Assembly: GCA_019055375.1 (NCBI GenBank)
Contig: JAHQIW010001301.1
Coordinates: 62,001-126,000 of the forward strand
DNA length: 64,000 nucleotides
From: Parelaphostrongylus tenuis
Taxonomy: Eukaryota; Nematoda; Chromadorea; Rhabditida; Metastrongylidae
Reading direction: 5' to 3'
Part shown: in pieces, positions 1-10,268 of the stretch
How the letters are laid out: every line of letters starts with the position of its first letter
Position numbering within the stretch: the stretch's first letter is position 1
Translations under genes and position numbers: made by a program
The notes under the pieces: generated by a model
The model's input: the letters and a program-made list of their open reading frames with translations, nothing else
Database searches by the model: none
Told to the model about the DNA's origin: nothing

Positions 1-134
1 CCGAGCATTCAAGAAAAGGCCATGTTTAGAAGCTTTATCGAACATTTATACGATATTGTATTTATACTTACCTACATTTCAATCAAATTTCTCTTTCACT
101 TTTTTCATCTTTCCGTATACTTCATTACATGAAA
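1..134 (+). mobile_element. Mariner 3' end remnant (cut by window edge)
   Basis: The first 134 bases are an open frame ending at a TGA, with FIEHLYDIVFILTYISIKFL near residues 12-31. It matches the last part of the mariner remnant at 53.8-54.84 kb, which reads FIEHFIATLFILIHISIIFL in the same orientation. The window therefore opens inside the C-terminal end of a second copy of that element. Assignment rests on internal similarity, so the rest of the copy lies outside the window. Confidence 0.55.
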
Positions 135-273
135 CGCATACAGCTAATCACCACCTATATCACCTGTCGTCCCGTTGATCGTCGAGTAACTTGAGCGGGC
201 ACCTACAACACTTCCATATTTCCCTATTGCGTGCAAGAGTAGCCCAGTGGGCCCTCCTCGCTCTAGGGATTCG

Positions 274-660
274 CTAAGCATCATATCTTTCTTCTATCGC
301 TTTCGTGAAGAAATCGGACCAACGGGTCAGTGGTCTTCCTTTAGAGCGCTTGACGTCCCGAGGAATCCAGTCGGTGACTGCTCTCGTCCATCGGTTGTCA
401 TTGACGAGCATCACTTGTCCGACCCACTTTATTTTCGATATGTTAGCGTGTAGAACGGCGTCTCTGATTTTCGAACGTTGACGTAGGTCGGAACTTCCGA
501 TCCTTTCTCGCATTTGCGAGATACGGGATACTCCTATCATCGACCTTCCGACTTCGCGTTCAATAACGCCAAGTGATCTTTCATCCTGCTTGCGTAGTGA
601 CCAGTTTCTCGTATGCATTCGCCAGGGCAGGGATAACCGTCGAGTCGAAAAGGTGGACAC
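274..660 (-). pseudogene. RTE ORF2 C-terminal region (copy 1)
   Basis: Decayed C-terminal part of the RTE polyprotein, the region after the RT that ends in WIPRDVKRSKGRPLTRWSDF. It aligns with the C-terminal ends of copies 2 and 3 and differs by many substitutions. It ends at a TAG (274-276) after ERYDA, the same site as the stop in copy 2, whereas copy 3 has CAG there and continues for 38 more residues. The function of this RTE tail domain is not well defined. Confidence 0.75.
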
Positions 661-844
661 GTAGTCGGATATTCTGGGTTCTTCTTCACTACATTTTCGA
701 TGCTCTTAAACGTTCCCCAAGCCGCTCGTTCCCTCCTGCTCAACTCTCTAGGTCATTTATCATGTTAAGTTCACGACCTAGATAGACCTAACTGGAGCAT
801 TCGGAAATGTTCCTTTCGTTGAGCGTAAATGCTGCATTCGAAAC

Positions 845-1246
845 TCATCCGTTCCATATAAACATCGATATCATCAGATTTAGTTGAAGGCCAATCTTTC
901 CACAAGCGTTGACGAAATCGATCCACATGCGCTCTACTTGGCCGATGCTTGACGTTATGAGAACGATATCATCAGCAAAGCGAATGTGGTTTGATTGTAG
1001 ACCGTCAATTTTCACTCCTGTATCGTCCCATTCTAATGTTCGCATGACGTTTTGTAGGGTGGCAGTGAATAGTTTTGGCGAAACTATATCGCCTTGTCGA
1101 ACCACTCCTCTTACGTCGATGGTGATATTGTTGTAGAATGGAGATATTTTGGTCGTGAAATCTTTATAAAGCTGGCGAAGGATCATTATGTACCGAGTAG
1201 GGACGTCCTGGTTATCCAGAGCCTCTATAACCGCCTTTGTTTCCAC
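845..1246 (-). pseudogene. RTE reverse transcriptase fragment, palm with intact FADD
   Basis: This 133-codon open stretch encodes the RT palm. It starts METKAVIEALDNQ, continues with the finger/palm motif RQGDIVSPKLF, and carries the catalytic box RFADDIVLITS. In RTE polyproteins these aspartates hold the metal ions used for cDNA synthesis primed at the nicked target. The C-terminal part continues in other frames to the left and is broken, so no functional enzyme is expected. It is the only copy of this lineage in the window that keeps the FADD box: copy 2 is truncated just before it and copy 3 has lost it by deletion. Confidence 0.85.
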
Positions 1247-1412
1247 TGAATCAAAGACTTTTTTTTTCAGATCGGTAAAAGTGAGACAGAGCTGTATTTT
1301 GTACTGTCGTGAGACTTCAAATGAGTTATGTGATCGTGTGGATGTGGTTTATGGTACTAAATCCTTTTCGGAACCCTGCCTGTTCGCATGTCTGTCCTTT
1401 GTCCAGTGCTCT

Positions 1413-1761
1413 ATCAAATTAATCATGCTGTCTGGAAATTGGAAAACAATGAGTAGATCGTCAAAAATAGTGCCGCTTGTTGCACACGATCTCACTTCAT
1501 CGATAATTCTTCATATTTTCTTGATTATTAGTGCAGTTCAGATTCACCTTTTTCAGATCAATGCATACTTTTGGTCGAACTCCCTACTTCTAGCTAAGAG
1601 ATGCGAAGAGGAGATGGTGGTAAAGCGGTTCTTTCCCAAACCCTAATTGAACCCTTTGATGGATACTTATAAGACGCTTTAGCGGTCATTCAGTAGCTAA
1701 AATTAAGTGAATCTAAATGATGTATTTTATACCTTGTCAATTTCAATAACCACTCTGTCTC
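1413..1761. other. Unassigned stretch between two RTE pieces
   Basis: The similarity of RTE copy 1 fades near 1412. A plus-strand open frame crosses to 1646, but it begins antisense to the RTE and shows no recognisable motif. Nothing else is supportable here. Confidence 0.4.
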
Positions 1762-1938
1762 ACCTTCATCGATCTGATAAAAGCCTCTGATCCAGTGGGA
1801 ACAGAAGCGGTTATAGAGGCTTTGGATGACTAAGGCATTCCTACTCGGTACAGAATGATCCTTCGTGAGCTTTATAAAGATTTCACGATTGAAATGTCTC
1901 CATTCTACAACATATCACCATCGACATAAGAAGACATC
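1762..1938 (+). mobile_element. Small RTE reverse-transcriptase fragment, inverted relative to copy 1
   Basis: Plus-strand translation reads FIDLIKASDPVGTEAVIEAL, then a stop, then PTRYRMILRELYKDFTIEMS. It aligns with the segment just upstream of the RQGD motif in copies 1 and 3. Only about 175 bp survive, facing copy 1 head-on, and a family-A repeat follows immediately. It looks like a rearrangement or independent insertion remnant. Confidence 0.75.
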
Positions 1939-1939
1939 A

Positions 1940-2262
1940 ATATTGAAATTTGAGCTGTGGTCTTAAGAAAACACTCGAAACGAAAGTTATGATATATAGA
2001 ATTTACTAGCCACGAGCAATCAAGTGTATCTTTGTGTTTGGTGAGATTTTCACGAGACATAGAGTGTAGAACGTTTGTCGTCGCTCACTCTTAGTGTGGG
2101 GAATGGAGCTCCCACACAGGACTGGCAAAAGACGAGAAAGGGTAACTGCACGACTGACGAGATCGCAAGATTGAAACACGTATATCGGGCTCTATAAGTC
2201 AGCCCCCCTTGATAGACCACTGACATGCGCGGCTCAAAAATGATTGCTAGGCATATTGAAGT
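1940..2262 (+). repeat. Family-A interspersed repeat, forward, nearly full unit
   Basis: One complete unit of a family seen at least ten times. It begins GAAATTTGAGCTGTGGTCTT, passes through AGCAATCAAGTGT and GACTGACGAGATCGCAAG, and ends GCGCGGCTCAAAAATG. The two ends are imperfect inverted repeats built around TTTGAGC and GTGGTCT. There is no coding capacity, so it resembles a non-autonomous DNA element (MITE or foldback). No transposase partner is identifiable. Confidence 0.75.
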
Positions 2263-3639
2263 CTGAAAAGTGCATTTTGTTTTACATTCAACCATTTCTC
2301 GTTGGACAAAGCTTTTTGCATAAGCGACTGATGATCGTTAGAGGGGGAAAATTCTAGCAGTTCCAACGGATTTTGATGAAGGACATCTCAGAGTCTTGTG
2401 ACGGTCAAAAGAAGATTAGATTTCGCAATTTTGGATGATTTTCAATGTCCGCACCCTGTTTTGCACAACATTTAGGAGAAAAACGTCATTTTTTAGTTTT
2501 GTCAGAATTATCAGAAACCATTCGATAATTCTTGAATGTAAAACAAAATTTTATTTCAACTGCTACAGCGCAGAAATTAACCTTTTGAAAAACAAAATGC
2601 ACCATTCAAGTTCACTTGATTTCAACGATCGAATGAATACTAGTACTCTAGCGGATTAGATCTTTTGTAGAAAAAACCAAGGGCTCACGAGCGCAATCCT
2701 TGAAATACGGTTGCATGCGAAAGGAGTTATTTCCAGAAATGGATGTTTTCGAGACAGTTGAACGTTATTCTCTCTATAAGTAGGTTCACAAAAATTTTTT
2801 CATTGATAATTTGAGTTATTTCAGCATAAGAGTCTATAAGAATCGAAGTCTAACTATATGATCCCAAATAATCCTCCAATATCCTTTTTCAATTAGAAAA
2901 TTGGATTGTGATTGCAAAACGTCATCTTTTATTTTCCATTAGAACGTAGTGCAGGCTTAATTTTCAAATAACAAGCCTAGTGTTAGAGTCAGCATTTCTC
3001 AAACTACCTTTTGAATAGAAAAACATCAAGAAGATATAAGATAATGCCCAACTACACCTGTGAATATAATCCTATTCTCAAGTATATGGCTTTTTTATGA
3101 AAAAAGGCAAGATTTTGGGCTGCATTAGCGTTAATCTTGTCAAAATCATTCATACAGGAGTCTTGTCAGTGGTATTGTTCCTTGATCACAAAGTTCCTCT
3201 AGGAGCTTTATTAATCCGAATTTCTTTAGAGCACTCACCACTCTTGCCAGCCTGTCCCAACGGGGCGGCCAACTAAGGGTCATATCTACCCTCATCGTTC
3301 ACAAAAAGCTAATGTTATTACAGAAGTTCTTTTTTCACAGTTGTTGAACGCTGAGTAAACAGTTTATCTTACTCTTTTTGGAAACCTCTGATAGCTGTGA
3401 GAAGATATGGCTGGTGGTTAAATGGCAGTGAGTACTCATTTGCCAGACGTTTACAATTTTTTGTGAAATACACCAGGTTTTTGATGATTCTGTGGCAAAC
3501 ACAGTCATATTACGTAGGATTTATTAGCATTTATTTGATGAGTAATCACAGTGTTTCTTTTTAAAATTACATAGGGTTTATGCATTAATGTAGGCAGCTT
3601 CTGATGGTATCTGTGCAATGTAGTTTTTAGCTCATGCTC
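2263..3639. other. AT-rich non-coding stretch with decayed family-E repeat
   Basis: No gene is supportable. Around 2430-2800 there is a degenerate copy of a dispersed AT-rich family (family E) with the pattern GTGAAA...TTTATTTC...TACAGCG and a following A-rich run. Similar blocks recur near 28.9, 29.6, 34.2, 37.9, 41.5 and 56.7 kb. Confidence 0.35.
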
Positions 3640-3855
3640 TGTTGGTAGAAGGTTTAATTCTCTCCAGAACAATCATGTTTCATATCCCTACGGGATCAGC
3701 AAATTGATATGTTATGTGGGCAGTACAATAACACTGACTTGATACATCGGTAAGCCGTCGTAAGTTATTGAATAAGCCAGATATGCGCCCACTCACGACT
3801 TACGCATCCATGACGATTTGATCAACACTAAATGTTTTGGTTCATTTACTCATAG
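3640..3855 (+). repeat. tRNA-derived SINE family S1, degenerate copy
   Basis: CACTGACTTGATACATCGG and the following GCCAGATATGCGCCCACTCA align with the body of the S1 copy at 46.36-46.67 kb. The tRNA-like head is eroded, so boundaries are uncertain. Confidence 0.45.
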
Positions 3856-4227
3856 AAAGCAGGAAATTAATATGAACATTTTCCGCCTCCTGTAGATAAT
3901 CTGACTGAATTAAATCGCACTCGTTTCTGAAAAACGTACTTATCAAAACAGAAATCTCTATTGAAGAAAATATAGAAAACTATGTAATCATGTTTCATAT
4001 AATGGTTTAAGCGGTGAATGTGTGGGAATAGTTTGCCTCCAGCTGCAACCGCACTAAAATGGTTAGAGCTAAGTGAGCATTGCAATTGAGTTTACGTCTA
4101 CAGAGCGATGCGAACTGATTATTTCTGTCACTCAGATCTTCATGAAATCGCACGAGCGTCGTTCAGCTGTGGTCAAATTATGCCAACGACGAACAACGTA
4201 TATATTGCCATGATTACAAAATATTGC

Positions 4228-4400
4228 AATAATAGCATAACTTTCGTTTCGAGTGTTTTTCTAAGAGCACGGCTCAAATTTTGAATATACCAAACAACCA
4301 TTTTTTGAGCCACGCATGCCGTCTATTATACAGCAAATTTGTATAGCCCGATACACATGTTTCGCCCTTGACAGTCTCATCAGTAAGGCGGTAACTTAGA
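4228..4400 (-). repeat. Family-A repeat, reverse partial copy
   Basis: Shows CTTTCGTTTCGAGTGTTTTT, then GCTCAAATTTTGAATATACC, TTTTTGAGCCACGCATG and GCCCGATACACATGTTTCG, which is the reverse-orientation order of family A. It stops near the ACTGACGAGA motif. Confidence 0.7.
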
Positions 4401-6344
4401 AGTTCTTCCAAACTTCTGCTACGTAGCAGAGCCTTAAGTCAACGTTGCCTGCTATCAGCCGCAAATTTGAAAACCTTATTTTGTTTTGGACCTAACGACT
4501 TCCATCTGTCAAAAAATGTTTTCAGACTTTTTGGGCAATGACATTTGAATCTCAACACATTGGGTGCTCTGTGTGGCTCATACTAGGAAAAAGTCTCGGC
4601 TACTCGCTACACTACGGTAGAAGAGCTAAAAGCTACAGTGGCACTCGGTTGGGACGAAATTACGATGGAAATGTGTGCGAGCCTCATTAGTCCGCAAGTG
4701 ACTTCGTAAATGTAGGAGGGATCTGTCGAGGCAATTTGAGATTTTGCAATGAACTTTCTAATTTTTTGTAGTAATTGTTGATTTGGTAAACGTTATTAGT
4801 TGTTCAACTGAATGAACTCACTTGTTTGTAGAATACTTCTTGGACGTTGAAATATAAAGAAATTTATTAGAACTTTTTTTGCACCCTCTATACGATGGCG
4901 CAAACGTCGTAAATCAAGTAAACGAAAAATGATAGTCACTTCGAACGAACGCCACGGTTGACTTTTTACCCTACGCAGGATGTGACTTATACAGCTTCGA
5001 TTCCCTATAACAGGAGAAAGTATACGGGAGGCAGTATGCTACCGATCAGGCTGGAAAGGCCAAAGCAAATGCCTAGCGCTACATAAGTGCCATAACAGAA
5101 CTCATGAGAGGCGTGAAACTTGCTAACAGGATGTGTTGTATGTTGTAAGCGAGGTTTCAGAACAATCGATCAAATGAGTTAATTTCAAACTGCTGTTTCT
5201 TGAATTTTTTTAAAGAAAGGTTTCTCAAAGAGCTGAACCAGCGCAAATAAGATCGCGCTTTGCACTGTAAGGCGTAGTCTGCTAGGTTTAGGCTTTGTAT
5301 GAGGTATATTTGACAATATAAAATGAAAATAAAGCGTAAGCTCAGAAGATGGTAGATTGGAGCTTGTTCTACAGATCTAATGCGAGACACATGAAAAGCT
5401 CTGCAAAAAGAAACGAAAATTTTCTAATGACGAAAATAGATGCGATAGTGCGCGCTTAATGTGGACTTTTACTTTATTCTTGTTCCACAGCGCAACCAAA
5501 AAGGCTCCTAACATGGCAAGCACACTTTCAAAAACATTGAAATCTGACTTTTTGAGTAAATGCTGAAAGTCGATGAGGCTTCCAAAGACGCTTAATATAT
5601 CCAAGTGATCTTTCATCTTTCTCACGCAAAGAACACCTTGATATTGGCTATATATTTACAAAACCATACAGGTATTCTTGTCGGCTCAACAATTTATTGA
5701 CTGGGCCGAAACCTCCGAAACACCCGTGGAGGCCGAAACCTCCGAAACACCGGTGTATGACCCTGACGTATCAACCTCGCTTAAGCTTAAAGCATTCTTT
5801 TTTGGAATTATATTGAATTTCTTGACTGTTTGCAACAAACCTCGTCGTTAAAAGTAACAAAGTAAACTCTCTGAAACCATCTGTATGGGTAAAACCACCC
5901 AATAATCAAAACTACTCAAACGGATTAGCATGTACACCTAATTCAACCGTTGAGAAATGTGTGCATTTCATAGCTGAGAGTTTGTCGTGAATGTCTTGGA
6001 TAAATTCATGTCTTTCGGCTTTTTTTCGAATTGTACAGTGCGTCCGAAAGGCACATTGACTCGCATTTTACTCAGTCAAAACGTCCATATTTTTACAGAA
6101 GAAAGCCAACAACACCAAATTTTGTTCATCCATGTGCTAAACAATTTCCTTCCTCGTTAATCTGTTTTGAGCCACCAATTTATTCAGTGGAGACCGGCCG
6201 CATACGTCCTGCAGGAGTTAGCTTGTGGTTGGCCCAGTTTCGAAAAATCCGTTCTAACGGATGACTAAAGATCACGAGACATTCCTCTTCTCTTTTAATT
6301 CTTAGACTTTCTGGAATTTATCCACAATGTTTGACAACACTTGA
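4401..6344. other. No supportable gene; includes a 27-bp tandem duplication
   Basis: Open frames at 5157-5390 and 5377-5625 (minus) lack splice signals and family motifs, so neither is called. Apart from the tandem repeat at 5704-5757, nothing structured was recognised. Confidence 0.35.
5704..5757. repeat. Two tandem 27-bp units
   Basis: Two adjacent units share GGCCGAAACCTCCGAAACAC and differ only near their ends (CCGTGGA versus CGGTGTA). Confidence 0.85.
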
Positions 6345-6770
6345 CAGCTGACAGATGCGAAGCGCAAGTTTGTCCTTCCTCGTAGACTATGAAGTGATTG
6401 CGTCCTACATTAGACTACATCTGAATGTTACTGGCACTGCACCAAAAGAGTGACGGAATTGTTATCACATCCATACGAATCTAAACGAAAAGGGATTCAA
6501 TAAGGCAGCATCGTATTACCGAAACTACTACCGCATCATAGCGTCTAATGAAGATGCTCGACTGGCACGAGAAGAGCGTGCGAATTGATGGGGACTTTTT
6601 CCAATTTTTGCTTTACCGACGACATTTCTTTGGAAAATACCGAAGCAAGGTCGACGATTATTGATTAACGGAGTAGAAGAGATCACTGGCACTGGTCCTC
6701 TTAAAGTCGGACAATGATCGGTTCAAAATAATCCATGGTACGAAGGTGAAAAAGTCAAGTGAGTAACTTT
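6345..6770 (+). mobile_element. RTE reverse-transcriptase remnant
   Basis: Read across frames, the plus strand gives SLSFLVDYEV, then LDWHEKSVRIDG, then NFCFTDDISLENTEA. These correspond in order to RTE motifs seen elsewhere in the window: FVDYEKAFDS, the W-E-G-V-R-I-DG segment and the FADD box. The A to T change in FTDD and several frameshifts mark it as dead. It looks closer to the second RTE lineage (59.9-62.1 kb) than to copies 1-3. Confidence 0.65.
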
Positions 6771-6957
6771 TGATTACACAGCCCACCTCTACGTAGAGCT
6801 TGGGTGTTTACTGAACATAAAAGACACTATGAGGAGGGAGCCACGTAGAAGAAGGGAAGCTCATGAGCCACGTGCACGCCTTACAAATAACTCACATACT
6901 AACTAGAAAACCTAGCCTCCTATATTTTTTGAATGTAAAAGTTTCTTTGTTTTGCTG

Positions 6958-6969
6958 TGTATCAGATAT
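6958..6969. repeat. Target-site duplication, left half (RTE copy 2)
   Basis: TGTATCAGATAT here matches 7766-7777 exactly and brackets RTE copy 2. The first bases may be microhomology with the element, so the strict duplication is 9-12 bp. Confidence 0.75.
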
Positions 6970-7765
6970 TACCTGTATCACCTGTCGTCCCGTTGATCGT
7001 CGAGTGACTCGAGCGGGTACCAGCAACTCTTCCATTTTTCCCTATCGCGTGCAAGAGTAGCCCAGTGGGCCCTCCTCGCTCTAGGGATTCGCTAAGCATC
7101 ATATCTTTCTTCTATCGCTTTCGTGAAGAAATCGGACCAACGGGTCAGTGGTCTTCCTTTAGAGCGCTTGACGTCCCGAGGAATCCAGTCGGTAACAGCT
7201 CTCGTCCATCGGTTGTCGTAGAAGCGCATCACGTGTCCGGCCCACCTTATTTTCGATATCCTGGCGTGTAGAACGGCGTCTCTGACTTTCGATCGTTGAC
7301 GTAGGTCGGAACTTCGGATCCTTTGTCTCATTTGCGAAATACGGGATACTCCTAGCATCGACCTTTCGACTGCGCGTTCGATAACTCCAAGTGATCTTTC
7401 ACCCTGCTTACGTAGCGACCAGGTTTCTGCTGCATACGTTAGGGCAGGGATAATTGTCGAGTCGAAAAGGTGGGCACGGAGTCGGATGTTCTTTGTCCTC
7501 TTCACTACATCTTCGATGCTCTTAAACGTTCCCCAAGTCGCTCGTTTCCTCCTGCTCAACTCTGGGGCTAGGTCGTTTATCATGTTGATTTCACGACCTA
7601 GATAGATGTAACTGGAGCATTCGGAGATTGTCGTTCCGTTGAGCGTGAATGGGGCATTAGAAACCCATCCGTTCCTCATGAACATTGTTTTCGTTAGATT
7701 CAGTCGAAGACCGATCTTTCCACAGGCGTTATCGAAATCAGTCAACATTCATTCCGCTTGGCTGA
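6970..7765 (-). mobile_element. RTE retrotransposon copy 2, recent 5'-truncated insertion
   Basis: About 796 bp of the 3' portion of the same lineage as copy 3. By eye it is roughly 97% identical over the aligned stretch, with only scattered single-base differences. The 3' end lies at the left and carries the short ACAGGTGAT-type tail units. The 5' truncation lies just downstream of the FADD box, as expected for incomplete target-primed reverse transcription. It is flanked by a short perfect target-site duplication. Confidence 0.9.
7092..7748 (-). pseudogene. RTE ORF2 C-terminal half, 218 codons without interruption
   Basis: A continuous frame covers the region downstream of the RT palm: FDNACGKIGLRLNLTKTMFM, TISECSSYIYLGREINM, HLFDSTIIPALTYAAETWSL, then RWAGHVMRFYDNRWTRAV and WIPRDVKRSKGRP. 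It ends at TAG (7092-7094), where copy 3 has CAG and runs 38 codons further. The endonuclease and catalytic palm are missing because of 5' truncation, so the fragment cannot act alone. Lack of internal stops implies recent arrival. Confidence 0.85.
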
Positions 7766-7777
7766 TGTATCAGATAT
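7766..7777. repeat. Target-site duplication, right half (RTE copy 2)
   Basis: Second copy of TGTATCAGATAT at the 5' truncation point of RTE copy 2. Confidence 0.75.
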
Positions 7778-8119
7778 ATGTTCTGATAATTCACACACTT
7801 CAAAATCTGTGTTGATCCAAATGCGCTTTTACGATATACATCAAAATATATCCGATATGCACACCGTCTGACCACTATAAGTAGTAGAAAATTTCCAAAA
7901 CCTACTCAGTCTGAGGGTTTGAGCAAAACAAAAATTAGTGGCGAAACATGGATGGGGTGGTCATATAATGTGAAAAACAAGTGAAAGATGGACACAAAAT
8001 TATGCCCGAATCTGAAGAAAGGAAAATGTTTTCTTGCATTTCCACTCAAACGATAAGCGTTCGTTAATTGTTGTGAACTATAACCAACATCAAGCGTAAT
8101 TGTTTTTCATTAAATCACT
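7778..8119. other. No gene seen
   Basis: AT-rich sequence with no open frame of interest and no recognised repeat. Confidence 0.4.
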
Positions 8120-8560
8120 TTGGCGGTGGTAAGATATTATAGACACACCCAGTAGTGCAGAGTAATGTGTAAAACTTTCGCGTCAGGTGGGACTGGAACC
8201 CGCACCTCACTCTAACCGGGAGTGCGTGCTCTAACCTTTTGCATTACTGAAGCCCATTTTGCACACCATCTTTTCTACACTACAGCGCATCGTCAGCCGC
8301 CAGCCGTTAACGGCCTAGCCCGGGTAGTCGGTATCGACATCGAACCCAATAACGGTAATGGATATTGGGTATTGAAGAATAAATGGAAATATTTTTATTG
8401 AGCCGCTGTAGCGGTGTTAAGATTTTATAAATATACCTGGCTAGAGAATAAGAGCAGACACTCCCGGATAGAGTAGGGTGCGGGTTCTAGTCTCCCCTGA
8501 CGCAAAAGTTTTGCACATCACTCTACATTACTGGGTATATGACCAACATCGTTCACAGAA
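8120..8560. repeat. Foldback element with two divergent tRNA-like modules (family S2)
   Basis: The left arm (about 8125-8250) read on the minus strand has an A-box-like AATGCAAAAGGTTAGAGCAC, a B-box-like GCGGGTTCCAGTCCCACC, and then ACGCGAAAGTTTTACACATT. The right arm (about 8410-8560) on the plus strand has GGCTAGAGAATAAGAGCAG, GCGGGTTCTAGTCTCCC and ACGCAAAAGTTTTGCACATC. The arms are inverted copies about 150 bp apart, with the A-boxes facing the centre, so any pol III promoters would fire outward. There is no coding capacity. A half copy occurs at 14.34 kb and a second two-armed copy at 52.39 kb. Confidence 0.7.
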
Positions 8561-9270
8561 GATAAAAATTCTAAGATTACGGCTCAAGCTACGCTGACGT
8601 CGTCAGGTTCGAATCAGCCCATCACCGTAGAATAGGATTACGAGGAAAAGAAGCGAGTGGAAAATGTGCCGGAGCCAAGACCAACAATAGAAACGGGGCA
8701 TCAAAACGAGTGTCTATCACTAATCATGATATCCATCGTTGTGAATTTTAGTGTGCTCTTCAACTATATAGCAAATGTCAGCAAGCTTCCTCTTTCGCTA
8801 ACGTAACCTCTATTTCGAAAATTTTCATGATGATATACCTTGCTGGTATGAAAAATTGACTAGATACTCTATATCTCAGTCACGCCGCGGAACGAAACAG
8901 ATTTTCGAGTGTCGAATTGAAGGAAGTAGGGAAAGTACTAAAACGTTGTTTATATTTCTGAGGTAAGAGTAACAAAATGATGATAAAAATTCTGTGAACC
9001 ATCGCCGTAAATACAAAATAAGATTTGTTCTACAAAACAAATGTAACAAAAGCAACAACAAATCTATAAACTCACAAGCCTACCAAAATTTACGTGTCGT
9101 TCTTGACGTGGCTTGCTGGAGTGAACGCTCCAACGCTCTGAAAGTAAACATCACTATAAATGGGAATATACCAATCTTTTTCTTGGGAGCAAATATACAC
9201 CCATCTCAAGATTTGGTTATTCGTAACGGCGTACACTATTTATGAGAGGCAAACTGGTGATGATTGACGA
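8561..9270. other. No supportable gene
   Basis: Short overlapping frames on both strands at 8876-9245 lack motifs and splice signals. No repeat family was recognised. Confidence 0.35.
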
Positions 9271-9597
9271 TTGGTAGCCAAATATCTACAAATGTGCTTT
9301 AGAAACGAATATTCACCCACCTTTTCTAGAGAAGGGATGTCGACGACGTTTTCTTTTCTGGAAACCTTTGCCCTTTTGGGCGGTGACAGGCTGACTGCCA
9401 CTGAATTTGATTTCCCTCATAGAAGCTTTGGAGCGTGTCAAACGAGTTGTTGGAGGAATTCCCCCATGAGAAGTCAGGGCTTCACCATACAATCAGATTT
9501 TCCCGTGCTCAAAGTGCTGAATGAAACAAACGTAACCAATACAACTTTCTCAAATAACTCAAACTTTGTAGAATTCAGTACCACAATTTGTGGGTAA
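9271..9597 (+). CDS. Unrecognised open frame, 108 codons, possible exon
   Basis: A plus-strand frame opens after a stop near 9262 and ends at a TAA at 9595-9597; the first codon counted is TTG, so there is no good start. It contains SFGACQTSCWRNSPM and an Asn/Thr-rich end with several N-x-T/S sites (NETNVTNTTF). The family is not recognised. Being long for an AT-rich stretch, it may be part of an exon, but no clear acceptor or donor was found and chance cannot be excluded. Confidence 0.2.
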   Translation: MVAKYLQMCFRNEYSPTFSREGMSTTFSFLETFALLGGDRLTATEFDFPHRSFGACQTSCWRNSPMRSQGFTIQSDFPVLKVLNETNVTNTTFSNNSNFVEFSTTICG

Positions 9598-9714
9598 TGT
9601 TCCATATTTTCTGTAAACATGTTCTTTTTGTAGAGTTTTACAAAAGATTAGTATCAATGATGCTTTATGAAACATCGTCCAAATCGTGATAAGAAAGTCA
9701 GTTATCAGTTGTGC

Positions 9715-9958
9715 AGTATCAATCCTGAATCTGCTTATAAGGTATTATCGCAAGATAACTTATAAGAAATGATAAAGCTCTTGGCGTTGATCACTCCTGT
9801 GGGATGCGCCATGCATTCGCCATCAATTTTTAACTTCGTTTGAGGTGAATGAATGCATATTTGGCTTTTACAATGACTGGCGGTGTCCACCCGCTGTACC
9901 AAATCAGTGCTGTTTATCCTCTCAGACAAGTCCGAGAGTAGTCTGGTACCAATCTACA
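9715..9958 (-). repeat. tRNA-derived SINE family S1, reverse copy
   Basis: Contains, on the minus strand, the S1 body (GCAAATATGCATTCATTC-like) and tail (CGAATGCATGGCGCATCCCA), matching 40.08-40.37 and 46.36-46.67 kb. The tRNA-like head near 9950 is eroded, and a family-A foldback abuts it at the right. Confidence 0.6.
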
Positions 9959-9965
9959 ATTATGC

Positions 9966-10268
9966 TACCACAATTATTTTCTGAGCCCTCATGTCATATG
10001 GTCGGTTAATGAGCTCTCGTACAACCCGATACACGTGTTTCGACCTTACAGTCTCATCAGTCGGGCGGTACCCTTCCTGTCTTTTGCCAATCCTCCAGCC
10101 AGGCGAAAGCAATCGAGTGTCAAAAATGCCGATCTTGTGATTTTCTACTTGACGGCAGTGCAATGTAAATTGTTCGTCGGCGCTTACCTTTTCGCAGGGA
10201 GAGTAGAGCTCCAGAGAGGATTGGCTAGAGACGAAGGGTTTTGCCCGACTGACGTGACTATAAGATCC
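9966..10268. repeat. Family-A foldback copy
   Basis: The left arm (reverse) reads TTCTGAGCCCTCATGTCATA, then CCCGATACACGTGTTTCGAC and CAGTCTCATCAGTCGGGCGG. The right arm (forward) begins AAGCAATCGAGTGT and includes GATTGGCTAGAGACGAAGGG and GCCCGACTGACG. The arms are mutually complementary around the CTCATCAGTCGGGC block. A partial S1 SINE tail follows directly. Confidence 0.65.

Larger units (their letters stand above)
152..1412 (-). mobile_element. RTE-clade non-LTR retrotransposon, copy 1 (5'-truncated, decayed)
   Basis: Minus-strand copy of the same RTE lineage as 6.97-7.77 and 20.94-24.24 kb. The 3' end lies at the left, where two imperfect short units resembling ACAGGTGAT form the tail. 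Homology to copy 3 stops near 1412, so the endonuclease and early RT are absent. The copy is more diverged than copies 2 and 3, with several stops and small indels. No convincing target-site duplication was seen. Confidence 0.85.

Noticed and set aside
247..453. Plus-strand ORF starting MGPPRSRDSLSIISFFYRF, repeated at 7065-7271 and 21046-21252
   Set aside because: It is antisense to the RTE C-terminal coding region, and its recurrence simply follows the three RTE copies.
5704..5757. CRISPR-like repeat
   Set aside because: Only two directly abutting 27-bp units without spacers, in a eukaryotic context.
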